From NCBI GenBank assembly GCA_965657335.1, contig CBFHOH010000012.1:61463-125462 (forward strand): DNA of 64,000 nt, in the 5' to 3' direction. Position numbers and translations under genes: made by a program. Of the stretch, positions 8,894 to 17,898 are shown piece by piece (position 1 is the first letter of the stretch; each line of letters opens with the position of its first letter). The notes beneath the pieces are model-generated. The model was given only the letters and a program-made list of their open reading frames with translations, ran no database searches and was not told where the DNA came from. Source of the stretch: UBA4582 sp965657335 (lineage in GTDB: Bacteria > Pseudomonadota > Gammaproteobacteria > Pseudomonadales > Azotimanducaceae).

Positions 8894-10267
8894 ATGACCC
8901 GTTTTATCTTTAAGCACTTTCGAAGCAACAGCCCGTCTACAGTCAGGGTAACAGCATTAACAGCGGCGATTATCGCTTCATTAATGTTACTGCAAGCCCT
9001 ACCAACACCGGCATCTGCCGCCGACAACACGGACATGATGCAGCCCGACAAGTTACAAGCGAGCTATCGGCAAGAAATGCAAAAAATCAAATCAGACAAA
9101 AAAGTCAGGAAGGCGCTGGCATATGTCGCAGGCGTGGTAGACCGTGCAACACAGGAGCTCATTGAAATTACCGAAATTCCGGCACCGCCTTTTAATGAAA
9201 CTGCCCGCGGACTAAGGTTCGCCGAAATGCTTAAAGAAGCAGGACTCACGGACGTCACTATTGACGAAGTCGGCAATGTCGTCGGGCGACGCGCAGGCAC
9301 GACTGGAAAACGGACAATCGCCTACAGCGGTCATCTTGACACCGTTTTCCCAGAAGGTACCGACGTTACTGTCAAATACAAAGACGGCAAGATGCATGCA
9401 CCGGGTATCGGTGACAACTCCCGCGGACTGATTGCGGTACTCGATGTACTACGTGGCATTCAGCACGCCGAAATTAAAACGCAGGCGGACATACTGATCG
9501 TTGGCAATGTCGGCGAGGAGGGACTTGGAGATTTACGCGGCGTAAAACACCTATTCAGAGACGATGCTGTAAAAATTGATGCGTTAATCGCAATCGACGG
9601 AGGCGATGCCCGACGCATCGTATACGGCGGGGTTGGGTCACATCGTTACAAGGTCACTTTCAAAGGACCTGGCGGGCATTCCTGGGGCCACTTTGGTCTA
9701 CCCAACCCTCACCATGCCCTTGGCCGCGCCATCGCCAATTTTGCGAATGCGGCACCGGAGGTGCTACGCAGCGGTTCGAAAACAAGCTACAGCGTTGGAC
9801 GTATTGGCGGCGGCACCTCAATCAACTCCATCGCCTTCGAATCCTGGATGGAAGTTGACATGCGTTCCGGAGATCAGATGAAGCTTGATGAGATCGACGC
9901 AGTGTTCCAAGCTGCCGTAGGGCAGGCCCTAGACCAAGAAAACAAAGCAAAACTAGGCGGCGATGATCTTACGGTTGAAATTAAACGCGTCGGTAAACGA
10001 CCCGCGGCTCAGGGTGACATCAATTCCGCACTCGTGCAGCGGGCAATCGCAGCAACCCGTGCAATGGGAGTAGAGCCTTCACTAGCCATTGCATCGACGG
10101 ACGCAAACTTGCCAATATCGAAGGGTATACCGGCTGTCACCATGAGCCGGGGAGGCCTCGGTGGGCGCGCTCACGCACTCGATGAATGGTGGCAAGACAA
10201 AAACGCTTATGTTTCGGTTCAGATCGGCATTCTAACTTTGTTAGCAGAGGCCGGCTTGGCAGAGTAG
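8894..10267 (+). CDS. Exported M20-family metallopeptidase
   Basis: Zinc aminoacylase/carboxypeptidase-type enzyme of 457 residues. A long signal peptide ends near ASAAD (about residue 43), so the protein should be periplasmic. Metal and catalytic motifs are in order: YSGHLDTVFPE, HAPGIGDNSRGL, VGNVGEEGLGDL and a dimerisation-domain GPGGHSWG. The substrate cannot be read from the sequence. It follows the TetR gene on the same strand by 84 bp and may or may not share its control. Confidence 0.85.
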   Translation: MTRFIFKHFRSNSPSTVRVTALTAAIIASLMLLQALPTPASAADNTDMMQPDKLQASYRQEMQKIKSDKKVRKALAYVAGVVDRATQELIEITEIPAPPFNETARGLRFAEMLKEAGLTDVTIDEVGNVVGRRAGTTGKRTIAYSGHLDTVFPEGTDVTVKYKDGKMHAPGIGDNSRGLIAVLDVLRGIQHAEIKTQADILIVGNVGEEGLGDLRGVKHLFRDDAVKIDALIAIDGGDARRIVYGGVGSHRYKVTFKGPGGHSWGHFGLPNPHHALGRAIANFANAAPEVLRSGSKTSYSVGRIGGGTSINSIAFESWMEVDMRSGDQMKLDEIDAVFQAAVGQALDQENKAKLGGDDLTVEIKRVGKRPAAQGDINSALVQRAIAATRAMGVEPSLAIASTDANLPISKGIPAVTMSRGGLGGRAHALDEWWQDKNAYVSVQIGILTLLAEAGLAE

Positions 10268-10631
10268 CACCACATCGGGCGGGGATAGATTGCAGATAAC
10301 CTTGTCTGCTCAGGGCGCCTCTTGATCAGCATGCACGATTCGCGAGGCACGCATGAATTTCTTATTGGATCAAAGAGCGCTCAAACCAGATAACGAATAA
10401 CACTCATCACTAACCGATCAACTTAAGCATCGTTTGTTCCACGTAAGTCTAGTACTAACGATTTCGGATAGGTAAAAGTCTAACGTATCAACCTCGTCGC
10501 CATGATGCATATCAGCAAGCCAAGGACATTAGCACATAGATGTTCCTGTGATCGAGGCGTCAAATCTCTGGGCCTCTGAATCATTATAGGCTACCCTGCT
10601 ACTTCTCTTAGAGGCGTTCGACCGAAGTTAT
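10268..10631. other. Intergenic stretch without a gene
   Basis: These 364 bases separate the first M20 peptidase from the MFS gene. I see no open frame with a plausible start, no tRNA-like fold and no clear terminator. A weak GCAGA...TCTGC inverted repeat begins near 10291. A promoter for the following gene probably lies in the last 80 bases, but I cannot point to good -35 and -10 boxes. Confidence 0.5.
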
Positions 10632-11831
10632 ATGAGTTATCGTTGGTACATCGTTGCGACAACACTAGTCAACCAAGCTATCAGTGTCGGCATCCTCATT
10701 TACTGCTTTGCACTATTTGCCGTGCCCTGGTTGGAAAACTATTCTGTTAGTCGCGGTACCGCAATGCTGGCGATTTTCTCGCTACAAATTATTGCGGGGC
10801 TTTCCAGCCCGTTTCTCGGTCGAATTCTTGATAAATACCCGATAAAAAACTTAGTCATCATCGGCGCGGTCTGCATCAGTGCCGGTTTACTTGCGCTATC
10901 ACAGGCAACCCAATTTTGGCAGGTAGCACTTTGCTACGCCACCCTACTGCCGATTGGTATGGTGCTTTGTGGCACCCTCGCCTCACAATCTCTAGTCAGC
11001 AAATGGTTTTCCTCCGACCGAAGTATGGCGCTAGGTATCTCCGCAATGGGCACTTCCATCGGCGGTTTTGTTTTTCCTTTTGTCACTGTGTGGCTTTTTG
11101 ATAGTTATGACGTTGAAACGACTCTCGTCGTGCTTTCTGTCTTGTCGTTCGCTGTGCTGGTTCCCCTCAATTTAATTGTGCTAAGAGTTCAACCTCCAGC
11201 TATTGCTGAATCAGCAGATAATAGCGCGAGTCTTGACACAAAAGACTGGACAAGCTCAGAAATTCTGACGACCCGTACGTTCTGGATACCCGTCCTTGGG
11301 TTCATCCCCGTGAATGCAGCTTTCGGCGGCGTCCAATTCAATCTCGGCGCCTACGTTGGAGACCTGGGGTTTGAACAGCAGATAGCCGCACAACTCATTT
11401 CTATCACCTCTGTGAGTATGATTGCTGGAAAATTTATTTTCGGTAGCCTTGGTGACAAGATTGATCATCGAAAACTTTACTGGCTAATGTCAGTCGCACT
11501 CGGGCTCTCCCTCTTTCTGTATCAAGGAGCACCCGGCAGGGTCGAGCTCACATTAGCAGCATCGCTTCAGGGTCTCGCAACAGGCGGCATATTACCGATG
11601 ATGGGGATTATGTACGCGAGCCGTTTTGGTGTCTTTTCGTTCGGGAAAGTCCTTGGATTCGTCAATCTATTTCTAATGCTAGGTAGCTTCGGATCTATTT
11701 TTAGCGGCTGGATATTCGACATTACGCAAAGTTACGACTACGCATTTTGGACATATCTCATACTGCTGGTGCCAGCCGCGATTGCCATGAGGTGGCTGCC
11801 CGCGCCTGCAAATCAAAATCAAACAAACTAG
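10632..11831 (+). CDS. MFS transporter
   Basis: Major facilitator of 399 residues with about twelve hydrophobic segments. The loop 2-3 region reads SSPFLGRILDKYPIKN, a variant of the MFS G-x-x-x-D-R/K motif, and the C-terminal half repeats it as GKFIFGSLGDKIDHRK. The general pattern resembles the oxalate/formate antiporter-like and monocarboxylate-type MFS proteins. The cargo is unknown. Its place before the 8-oxoguanine deaminase makes a purine or small organic acid possible, but that is inference. Confidence 0.85.
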   Translation: MSYRWYIVATTLVNQAISVGILIYCFALFAVPWLENYSVSRGTAMLAIFSLQIIAGLSSPFLGRILDKYPIKNLVIIGAVCISAGLLALSQATQFWQVALCYATLLPIGMVLCGTLASQSLVSKWFSSDRSMALGISAMGTSIGGFVFPFVTVWLFDSYDVETTLVVLSVLSFAVLVPLNLIVLRVQPPAIAESADNSASLDTKDWTSSEILTTRTFWIPVLGFIPVNAAFGGVQFNLGAYVGDLGFEQQIAAQLISITSVSMIAGKFIFGSLGDKIDHRKLYWLMSVALGLSLFLYQGAPGRVELTLAASLQGLATGGILPMMGIMYASRFGVFSFGKVLGFVNLFLMLGSFGSIFSGWIFDITQSYDYAFWTYLILLVPAAIAMRWLPAPANQNQTN

Positions 11832-11939
11832 TTGCCTATCCATACCCCAATAAGCACCCAACCACAAAACAAAGTACAAACCATGAGCGAACCTTTTGGA
11901 ATGGCTAAATAGTTCTGTCAGCACTCGCCAAGGGTAAAG

Positions 11940-11952
11940 TATAATCTGCTGA
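11940..11952 (+). promoter_or_regulatory. TATAAT immediately upstream of the deaminase ATG (possible leaderless start)
   Basis: A perfect TATAAT at 11940-11945 ends six bases before the ATG at 11952, so transcription would begin at or next to the start codon. No Shine-Dalgarno sequence is present. The best -35 candidate is CTGTCA at 11915-11920 with a long 19-base spacer, which keeps confidence low. Confidence 0.35.
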
Positions 11953-13325
11953 TGAATAACACAAAAAAAAACACATGGATTAAGAACCCACTGAAGGTCT
12001 GGACTGGCAATCCTAAGGATCCGGCAGACATCGCTGATGGCGGAATAGTCATATCAGGTGACAAAATTGTTGAGCTCGTGCCTGCCGGCACCACGCCGAC
12101 ATGCCCGATAGACAACACCATGGATGCAACTGGATGCGTCGTCATTCCCGGGCTTATTAACTGCCACCACCATTTTTATCAGACGCTTACACGCGCATTT
12201 CCTGGCGCACTAAACAAAGAACTATTCGATTGGTTGGTGAGTCTCTACCCCGTCTGGGCAAATCTGACCGAGCAGGCAATCTCCGTTTCCTCAGAGCTGG
12301 CGCTCACCGAAATGTTGCTTTCAGGCTGTACAACTGCTGCCGACCATCACTATGTTTTTAGCGATAAAACAGAGTATGCCATTGATCGACAAGTAGAGGC
12401 CGCTGAAAAAGTTGGCATAAGAGTGCTGCTCACGCGGGGTTCTATGAGTCTCGGAAAAGATCAAGGTGGCCTGCCACCCAACGAGGTTGTTCAAAGCTCA
12501 GACAAAATTTTGCAGGACAGCGAACGGCTGGTAAACGCCTATCACCAGCGCGGTGCTGGTGCTATGGTACAAATTGCACTCGCACCCTGCTCACCTTTTT
12601 CCGTTACGACAGAATTGATGAAAGACAGCGCCACATTAGCTCGAGCACATGGCGTGCAACTGCACACTCACCTTGCTGAAACAAAAGACGAAAATGCATT
12701 TTGCCTCGACATGTTTGGATTACGACCACTGGATTATCTTGAATCGGTCGGCTGGCTTTCTAATGATGTCTGGTTGGCCCACGGCATTCATTTTGACGAT
12801 ACAGAGATTGCCAGATTAGGCGCAGCTGGCACTGCGATATCCCACTGCCCAAGTTCAAACATGGTACTGGCGTCAGGCCTTTGCCCGGCAAAAGATCTCC
12901 AGAGAGCCGGCAGCCCGGTCGGTCTTGGCGTAGACGGCTCGGCATCAAATGATTGCTCAAACCTGATGCAAGAGGTCCGCCAGGCATTCATGCTACAGCG
13001 TCTAAAGTATGGTTCGTCCGCGTTCACACATACAGATGCACTTCATCTTGGCACGAAAGGCGGCGCTGAGTTGATGCGCCGGACGGACATCGGAGAGCTG
13101 GCCGTCGGCAAACAAGCAGACATCGCCATGTTTAATTTGGACGAAGCACGGTTCGCAGGTGCAGGCGACCCATTAGCGGCGTTGGTGCTTTGCGGTGCAC
13201 ATAGAGCTGAGCACGTGATGGTTAAAGGCGAATGGCGCGTCAGCTGCGGACAACTCGTGAGCGGAGATTTAACGGCGCTTGTTGAAAATCAACGGACCAT
13301 GGCGACCGCCCTAGCCTCCCAGTGA
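11952..13325 (+). CDS. Probable 8-oxoguanine deaminase
   Basis: Amidohydrolase of 457 residues expected to convert 8-oxoguanine directly to urate. It has the metal motif NCHHHFYQTLTRAFPG, then ALNKELFDWLVSLYPVWA, the LTRGSMSLGKDQGGLPP block that marks the 8-oxoguanine deaminase branch, THLAETKDE, HGIHFDD and the catalytic aspartate in GLGVDGSASND. Its product would enter the PuuD-UraH-UraD route encoded at the left end of the window. The substrate is assigned from family motifs. The start follows TATAAT directly and has no ribosome site. Confidence 0.85.
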   Translation: MNNTKKNTWIKNPLKVWTGNPKDPADIADGGIVISGDKIVELVPAGTTPTCPIDNTMDATGCVVIPGLINCHHHFYQTLTRAFPGALNKELFDWLVSLYPVWANLTEQAISVSSELALTEMLLSGCTTAADHHYVFSDKTEYAIDRQVEAAEKVGIRVLLTRGSMSLGKDQGGLPPNEVVQSSDKILQDSERLVNAYHQRGAGAMVQIALAPCSPFSVTTELMKDSATLARAHGVQLHTHLAETKDENAFCLDMFGLRPLDYLESVGWLSNDVWLAHGIHFDDTEIARLGAAGTAISHCPSSNMVLASGLCPAKDLQRAGSPVGLGVDGSASNDCSNLMQEVRQAFMLQRLKYGSSAFTHTDALHLGTKGGAELMRRTDIGELAVGKQADIAMFNLDEARFAGAGDPLAALVLCGAHRAEHVMVKGEWRVSCGQLVSGDLTALVENQRTMATALASQ

Positions 13326-13431
13326 GGCTTTACGCTTGAAGTAAACTGATTTTAGTCCTTAGCAAAAGCGCTACAATCGGCGCCCTGCTCACACTGTTTT
13401 TTAATCTTCTCATCGTTGAATTAAAGGGGTC

Positions 13432-14814
13432 ATGATGAACTGCTCAAAAATAGTTTCACTGTTGCTGCTGTTCTGTCTATCGACAAATGCTTTTGCGTTA
13501 GATCGCGACCTATCCAAATCTATCTTCTCGCAACTCATCAGCATTGACACCACCAATGAGCATGGAAATACCACACTGGCGGCGCAAGCAATGAAAGACC
13601 GCCTGTTAGCCGCAGGAATTCCAGCGCAGTTTATTTGGATGGGTGGCTCAGCACCCGACAAACAAAACCTTGTCGTGAGATTGCCTGGCAAATCTTCCAA
13701 GCATCCAATTCTACTATTGGCTCATCTCGACGTGGTTGAGGCCCTTGAGGCAGACTGGACTAAACCGCCATTCCAACTCACCGAAGAGGATGGTTACTTC
13801 TATGGCAGAGGCACATTGGACGACAAATCAATGGCAGCACACTTCGTTGCCAACATGATTGAGTATACACGCGAGGGCTGGCAACCCGAACGAGACATCA
13901 TTATCGCTTTGACGGCAGATGAAGAAGGCGGCAGTCACAACGGCGTCCTCTGGTTGCTGGCAAATCACAGGGATAAAATTGATGCAGCCCTGGCGATCAA
14001 CGAAGGTGGAACGGGGCTCATCATCGATGGCCAGTACAGAACCAACAATTTACAGGCGAGTGAAAAGACTTACCAGACTTACAAGTTAACAGCAAAAAAT
14101 GCCGGAGGGCATAGTTCACGACCCGCCAAAGACAATGCTATTTATGAGCTTATTGATGCTGTTAGCGCTGTTCGGCAATACGTTTTCCCGTTGCAGCTAA
14201 ACGAGGTGACACACGGTTTCTTCACACAAACCGCAAAGGTTATTGATGACCCCCAACTACGAGCGGACTTTACCGAGATCACGAAAAAACGTCCTGCACA
14301 GCGTGCAATCAAACGTCTGAGTGCGCAACCGTATTACAACTCACTGCTGCGAACGACCTGCGTTGCAACGATGTTGAGCGCCGGACACGCTGAAAATGCA
14401 CTGCCGCAATCAGCCGAGGCCACTATCAACTGTCGTATCATTCCGGGTGTTGAACCGTCTGCAGTAAAAGCGCAACTAACCAAAATCGTCGATAACCCAG
14501 CGATTGAGATAACCTCGGTTTGGGATACGATTTGGTCGTCGCCCTCTGACCTTGACCTTGTGATGCAAGACGTTGAGGCTGTCACTACCAGCATGTGGCC
14601 CGATGTCATCGTTGTACCTGTGATGTCAACAGGCGGCACAGACGGTACATTCCTTCGCGCCGAGGGGATACCAACCTTCGGGGTGAGCGGCATATTTACT
14701 GATGTTAACGACAACCGTCTACACGGCAAGGACGAACGTATTGGTGTGAAACAGTACTTTGAGGCACAGGAATTTATGTACCGCCTTGTAAAAAAAATCG
14801 CAGGTGAGCAGTAG
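13432..14814 (+). CDS. Exported M20-family peptidase
   Basis: A second M20 enzyme, 460 residues, with a signal peptide ending near TNAFA (about residue 22). Motifs are LLLAHLDVVEA, YGRGTLDDKSMAA, ALTADEEGGS and AGGHSSRP, giving the usual two-zinc centre of the CPS1/PM20D1-like group. It probably cleaves an N-acyl amino acid or dipeptide in the periplasm; the substrate is not readable. GGGG precedes the tandem ATGATG start. It is only distantly like the M20 protein at 8.9 kb, so this is not a recent duplication. Confidence 0.85.
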   Translation: MMNCSKIVSLLLLFCLSTNAFALDRDLSKSIFSQLISIDTTNEHGNTTLAAQAMKDRLLAAGIPAQFIWMGGSAPDKQNLVVRLPGKSSKHPILLLAHLDVVEALEADWTKPPFQLTEEDGYFYGRGTLDDKSMAAHFVANMIEYTREGWQPERDIIIALTADEEGGSHNGVLWLLANHRDKIDAALAINEGGTGLIIDGQYRTNNLQASEKTYQTYKLTAKNAGGHSSRPAKDNAIYELIDAVSAVRQYVFPLQLNEVTHGFFTQTAKVIDDPQLRADFTEITKKRPAQRAIKRLSAQPYYNSLLRTTCVATMLSAGHAENALPQSAEATINCRIIPGVEPSAVKAQLTKIVDNPAIEITSVWDTIWSSPSDLDLVMQDVEAVTTSMWPDVIVVPVMSTGGTDGTFLRAEGIPTFGVSGIFTDVNDNRLHGKDERIGVKQYFEAQEFMYRLVKKIAGEQ

Positions 14815-14829
14815 AAATAAAAATCGCCG

Positions 14830-15276
14830 TTATTCCAGCGACTGATACGTCTCCCATTCAAACCGGGGCATACAGACACTAAAAAATACAAGATCGTCGG
14901 CCCCATTATTGGTGATATTTTGCGGCGTGCCTACAGGTATCTGCACCGTATCACCCGCCTTCACCTGAATTGCCTTGTCACCCAGAAACATCATTCCCTG
15001 ACCGCTTTCAACGACGTACCACTCCGCTACCGTTAAACTGTGTTTTTCAGTCGTTACACCCGCCGGTACGCGGCACCTTGCCAAGGAAAACGCAGGGTTG
15101 TCTTCATGATTGAAATATTCAACAACGTGTAATCTTTCGCTGGTGAACTCTTCAGACAACGGTGTTTGAGGTGCATTTCTACTACTGGAAGAACCCCCTA
15201 AAAACACGTCGCTGGTCATCTCGTTTTCTAGCAAGGCCAACAAGGTGTCAGCAAACTTGTTCTCGGTTATGGCCAT
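14830..15276 (-). CDS. Small cupin-domain protein
   Basis: A cytoplasmic single-domain cupin of about 148 residues. The barrel is recognisable from CRVPAGVTTEKHSLTVAEWYVVESGQG and VKAGDTVQIPVGTPQNI. Only one histidine of the usual first cupin motif is kept (EKHSL), with glutamate in AEWY, so metal binding is uncertain. The ATG at 15276 has GAGGG five bases upstream and is preferred over the longer open frame. It converges on the M20 gene with 15 bp between stops. Function unknown. Confidence 0.75.
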   Translation of the reverse strand: MAITENKFADTLLALLENEMTSDVFLGGSSSSRNAPQTPLSEEFTSERLHVVEYFNHEDNPAFSLARCRVPAGVTTEKHSLTVAEWYVVESGQGMMFLGDKAIQVKAGDTVQIPVGTPQNITNNGADDLVFFSVCMPRFEWETYQSLE

Positions 15277-15518
15277 TTTTCCCTCAATGACTAGTGGTCG
15301 GATTTCATCTCTATTCGTCCGTCGGATCATGCACCCTCTCACCGGAAAAGTCTCGCGTCTTGCTTATTTAGATTATTGCGCTGAATATAGAACAACGTTA
15401 ACCCTGACCAGCACCGGAATAATGCTGTCAAAAAATATGACACTAAAAATTAGTGACGGTAAAGCAAAGGTTCAACAGACAACCATCAAAACCAACAAAT
15501 AGAAAGGAATGGCGCTCT

Positions 15519-16382
15519 ATGAGATTAGCTGAACGAGTAGCAATTATTACAGGCGGTGCAAGTGGCATGGGTCTGGCAAGTGTATATCGGTTCCTCGACG
15601 AAGGTGGCCGAGTCGTTGTTGCCGACTTTAACGAAACAACAGGTGCAGCGGCGATAGAAGAGGCGACGGCAAGGGGCTACGGTGATCGAGTTTCATTTTT
15701 TAGAACCGACGTCGCAAGCGAGAATGACATTGCTAATCTGGTCGACCATACCTTGAGTCGCTTTGGTCAACTCGACATTATGTTTAACAACGCTGGTGTC
15801 GGTGGTGCGATTGGCCCGTTGACGGAAACGACGGTCGAATCTTGGGACTACACTTTTGATGTTTTAGCTAAGGGCGTATTTCTCGGCATCAAACATGCGG
15901 CTATTGCGATGCGCGCCGCAGGCAAAGGCGGGTCAATCATTAACACCGCATCTATTGCTGGCTTGAGCGGCGATGCCGGACCTCTGGTTTACTCCGCGGC
16001 AAAAGCTGCGGTGATATCGCTAACAAGATCCTCGGCAGTTGAGCTGGCGCCGGACAAAATCAAGGTGAATGCTATCTGCCCCGGCTTTATCGCTACCCCA
16101 CTCGCCGACGGGGGTAACCCGGAAGCCACGCAAGCGAATTTTGCAAAATCCCAACCTTGGCCGGATTATGGTAGAGGCGAACACATTGCTGGCGCCGCCT
16201 TGTTTCTCGCCAGCGATGATTCAGAATTTGTCACCGGCGAGGAGATTGTTGTCGACGGCGGTCTGACCGCGGCAGGTCCAGAGCTATCACGCAAATTCCC
16301 GAAGACATCCGGACGGAACGCCAAAGTATCTGGTATCACCAAAGGATCGACCGGCGAACCACCTGAAGTCAAAAGATTCTAA
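15519..16382 (+). CDS. SDR-family NAD(P)-dependent oxidoreductase
   Basis: Classical short-chain dehydrogenase of about 287 residues. Cofactor motif TGGASGMG lies at 11-18, NNAG near 90, the active-site serine in NTASIAG and catalytic YSAAK near 155. A tail of about 35 residues follows VDGGLTAAG and is longer than usual. The ATG at 15519 has GAAAGG upstream and begins MRLAERVAIITGG, the normal SDR start. It is followed by an NTF2-fold gene and another SDR on the same strand, suggesting a small catabolic unit of unknown substrate. Confidence 0.88.
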   Translation: MRLAERVAIITGGASGMGLASVYRFLDEGGRVVVADFNETTGAAAIEEATARGYGDRVSFFRTDVASENDIANLVDHTLSRFGQLDIMFNNAGVGGAIGPLTETTVESWDYTFDVLAKGVFLGIKHAAIAMRAAGKGGSIINTASIAGLSGDAGPLVYSAAKAAVISLTRSSAVELAPDKIKVNAICPGFIATPLADGGNPEATQANFAKSQPWPDYGRGEHIAGAALFLASDDSEFVTGEEIVVDGGLTAAGPELSRKFPKTSGRNAKVSGITKGSTGEPPEVKRF

Positions 16383-16411
16383 ATTTGCGACCGCAGGAGA
16401 CGGAGCACCTC

Positions 16412-16873
16412 ATGACAGAAAACGATATTTTAGCAAGACTGACGAGACTCGAGGACATTGAATCAATTCGCCAACTTAAGTCACGATATTGCGAGACCTG
16501 CGACGACAATCACAACACTGAGGCAATAAAGACAATCTTCACTGAAGACGGTATCTGGGAAGGCGATGGCATAGGTAAAGCCGTTGGTCATGGTGAAATC
16601 GTCAAACTCTTCGAGGGCTTCCAAAAAGCAATCAGCTTCTCCCAGCACATGGTGCAGAACCCGGTCATCGAAGTAGAGGGCGATACAGCTCAGGGTCGCT
16701 GGTACTTCTTTGGCATGTTTACCTATTATCAGCATCAGCAAACTCGGTGGCAGGCCGCGAGGTATCATGAAAAATATGAAAAGATTAATGGCGATTGGAA
16801 AATCAAACATCTTAAAATTGCACCGCCCGTGATGAGCGCGAGGTACGAGACAGGCTGGAAAAACGGCAAATAG
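16412..16873 (+). CDS. SnoaL/NTF2-like protein
   Basis: An alpha+beta barrel (NTF2-fold) protein of about 153 residues: the N-terminal helix LEDIESIRQLKSRYCETCD, then TEDGIWEGDG and the sheet with RWYFFGMFTYYQ and YEKINGDWKIKHLKI. Relatives act as cyclases, isomerases, dehydratases or ligand-binding partners in catabolic clusters. The specific reaction cannot be read. The ATG at 16412 has GGAG shortly upstream. It sits between two SDR genes, which supports a role in the same pathway. Confidence 0.75.
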   Translation: MTENDILARLTRLEDIESIRQLKSRYCETCDDNHNTEAIKTIFTEDGIWEGDGIGKAVGHGEIVKLFEGFQKAISFSQHMVQNPVIEVEGDTAQGRWYFFGMFTYYQHQQTRWQAARYHEKYEKINGDWKIKHLKIAPPVMSARYETGWKNGK

Positions 16874-16981
16874 TCTTTTATCTTCGCAGGCGCTGGCGAC
16901 CTATTGGTCAACGATGCTTTACTCTGAGTATCCAACGCAGAAAATCTTGATACCTTTAAACATTCACTCAGGCTAAAGCGT

Positions 16982-17773
16982 ATGTCTAACCCCAAGTTCG
17001 ATCCATTTACACTCGTTGAGCAAACTATCCTTGTTACGGGTGCAGGTGGCGGTATCGGCGCTGAGATAGCGCGCCAGCTTGCACGCGCAGGCGCCACTGT
17101 CATTGTGCACTATCATCGCTCCGCTGAGAGAGCGGAGCGCGTTGTGGCGGATATTCTAGATGAGGGCCACTTGGCACTCGCTGTGCAGGCAGACCTATCA
17201 ATGGAGGGCGAGACCCGCGGTCTGTTTGATAACATTACCGCGCGCGGCTACCACCTGAACGGGTTGGTCAACAATGCTGCCAACATGGACGTCTGCGACC
17301 TGAAAGATATGAGCGTTGAACAATGGCAGCAGATGAACCGAACAAATATCGATAGCGCTTTTTTAACCACACAATTATTTGCGAAGCAGTCGGCAATCGA
17401 TAGCGAACAGCGCGCGATGCATGCAATCGTGAACATTGCTTCAATCGAGGGTCTGGATCCAGCACAGGGTCACAGCCACTATGCGACCAGCAAAGCGGCT
17501 ATGCTAATGTTTACCAAAGCCACCGCGCTAGAACTCGGTGCAGCCGGTATCAGGGCGAACGCGGTTTCACCAGGATTGGTCGAACGCGACGGTATACGTG
17601 ACCAATGGCCTGAAGGTGTTGAGCGTTGGGAGACAAAAGCGCCAAGCGCCAGTATGGGTAAGCCTTTGGACATTGCTTACGCCGTTCAATATCTGCTGTC
17701 ACCTGCAGCAGCCTGGATCACGGGCGAGAATCTCGTCGTTGACGGTGGCATGAGCGCGACCAGCCGCTGGTAA
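16982..17773 (+). CDS. SDR-family oxidoreductase
   Basis: Classical SDR of 263 residues, FabG-like in layout: TGAGGGIG near residue 20, NNAAN in place of the usual NNAG, the serine in NIASIEGLDP, catalytic YATSK, and a C-terminal ENLVVDGGMSAT. The start lacks an obvious ribosome site. With the upstream SDR and NTF2-like gene and the downstream carrier and P450 it forms a same-strand run at 15.5-20.4 kb. Substrate unknown. Confidence 0.88.
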   Translation: MSNPKFDPFTLVEQTILVTGAGGGIGAEIARQLARAGATVIVHYHRSAERAERVVADILDEGHLALAVQADLSMEGETRGLFDNITARGYHLNGLVNNAANMDVCDLKDMSVEQWQQMNRTNIDSAFLTTQLFAKQSAIDSEQRAMHAIVNIASIEGLDPAQGHSHYATSKAAMLMFTKATALELGAAGIRANAVSPGLVERDGIRDQWPEGVERWETKAPSASMGKPLDIAYAVQYLLSPAAAWITGENLVVDGGMSATSRW

Positions 17774-17898
17774 CCACGACTTCGTCTTAACTGATCACAG
17801 ACTGGCGAGTTGTCGCGTATTATTGTTCCGCATTGATTGCGATAAATAGGTAAACTGCTTTCTAAATCACGCCTAAAGACGGGGAAATCACTATCACT

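Noticed and set aside
8894..14814. The two M20 peptidases as a recent tandem duplication
   Set aside because: Their motifs differ (YSGHLDTVFPE versus LLLAHLDVVEA) and they belong to different M20 branches.
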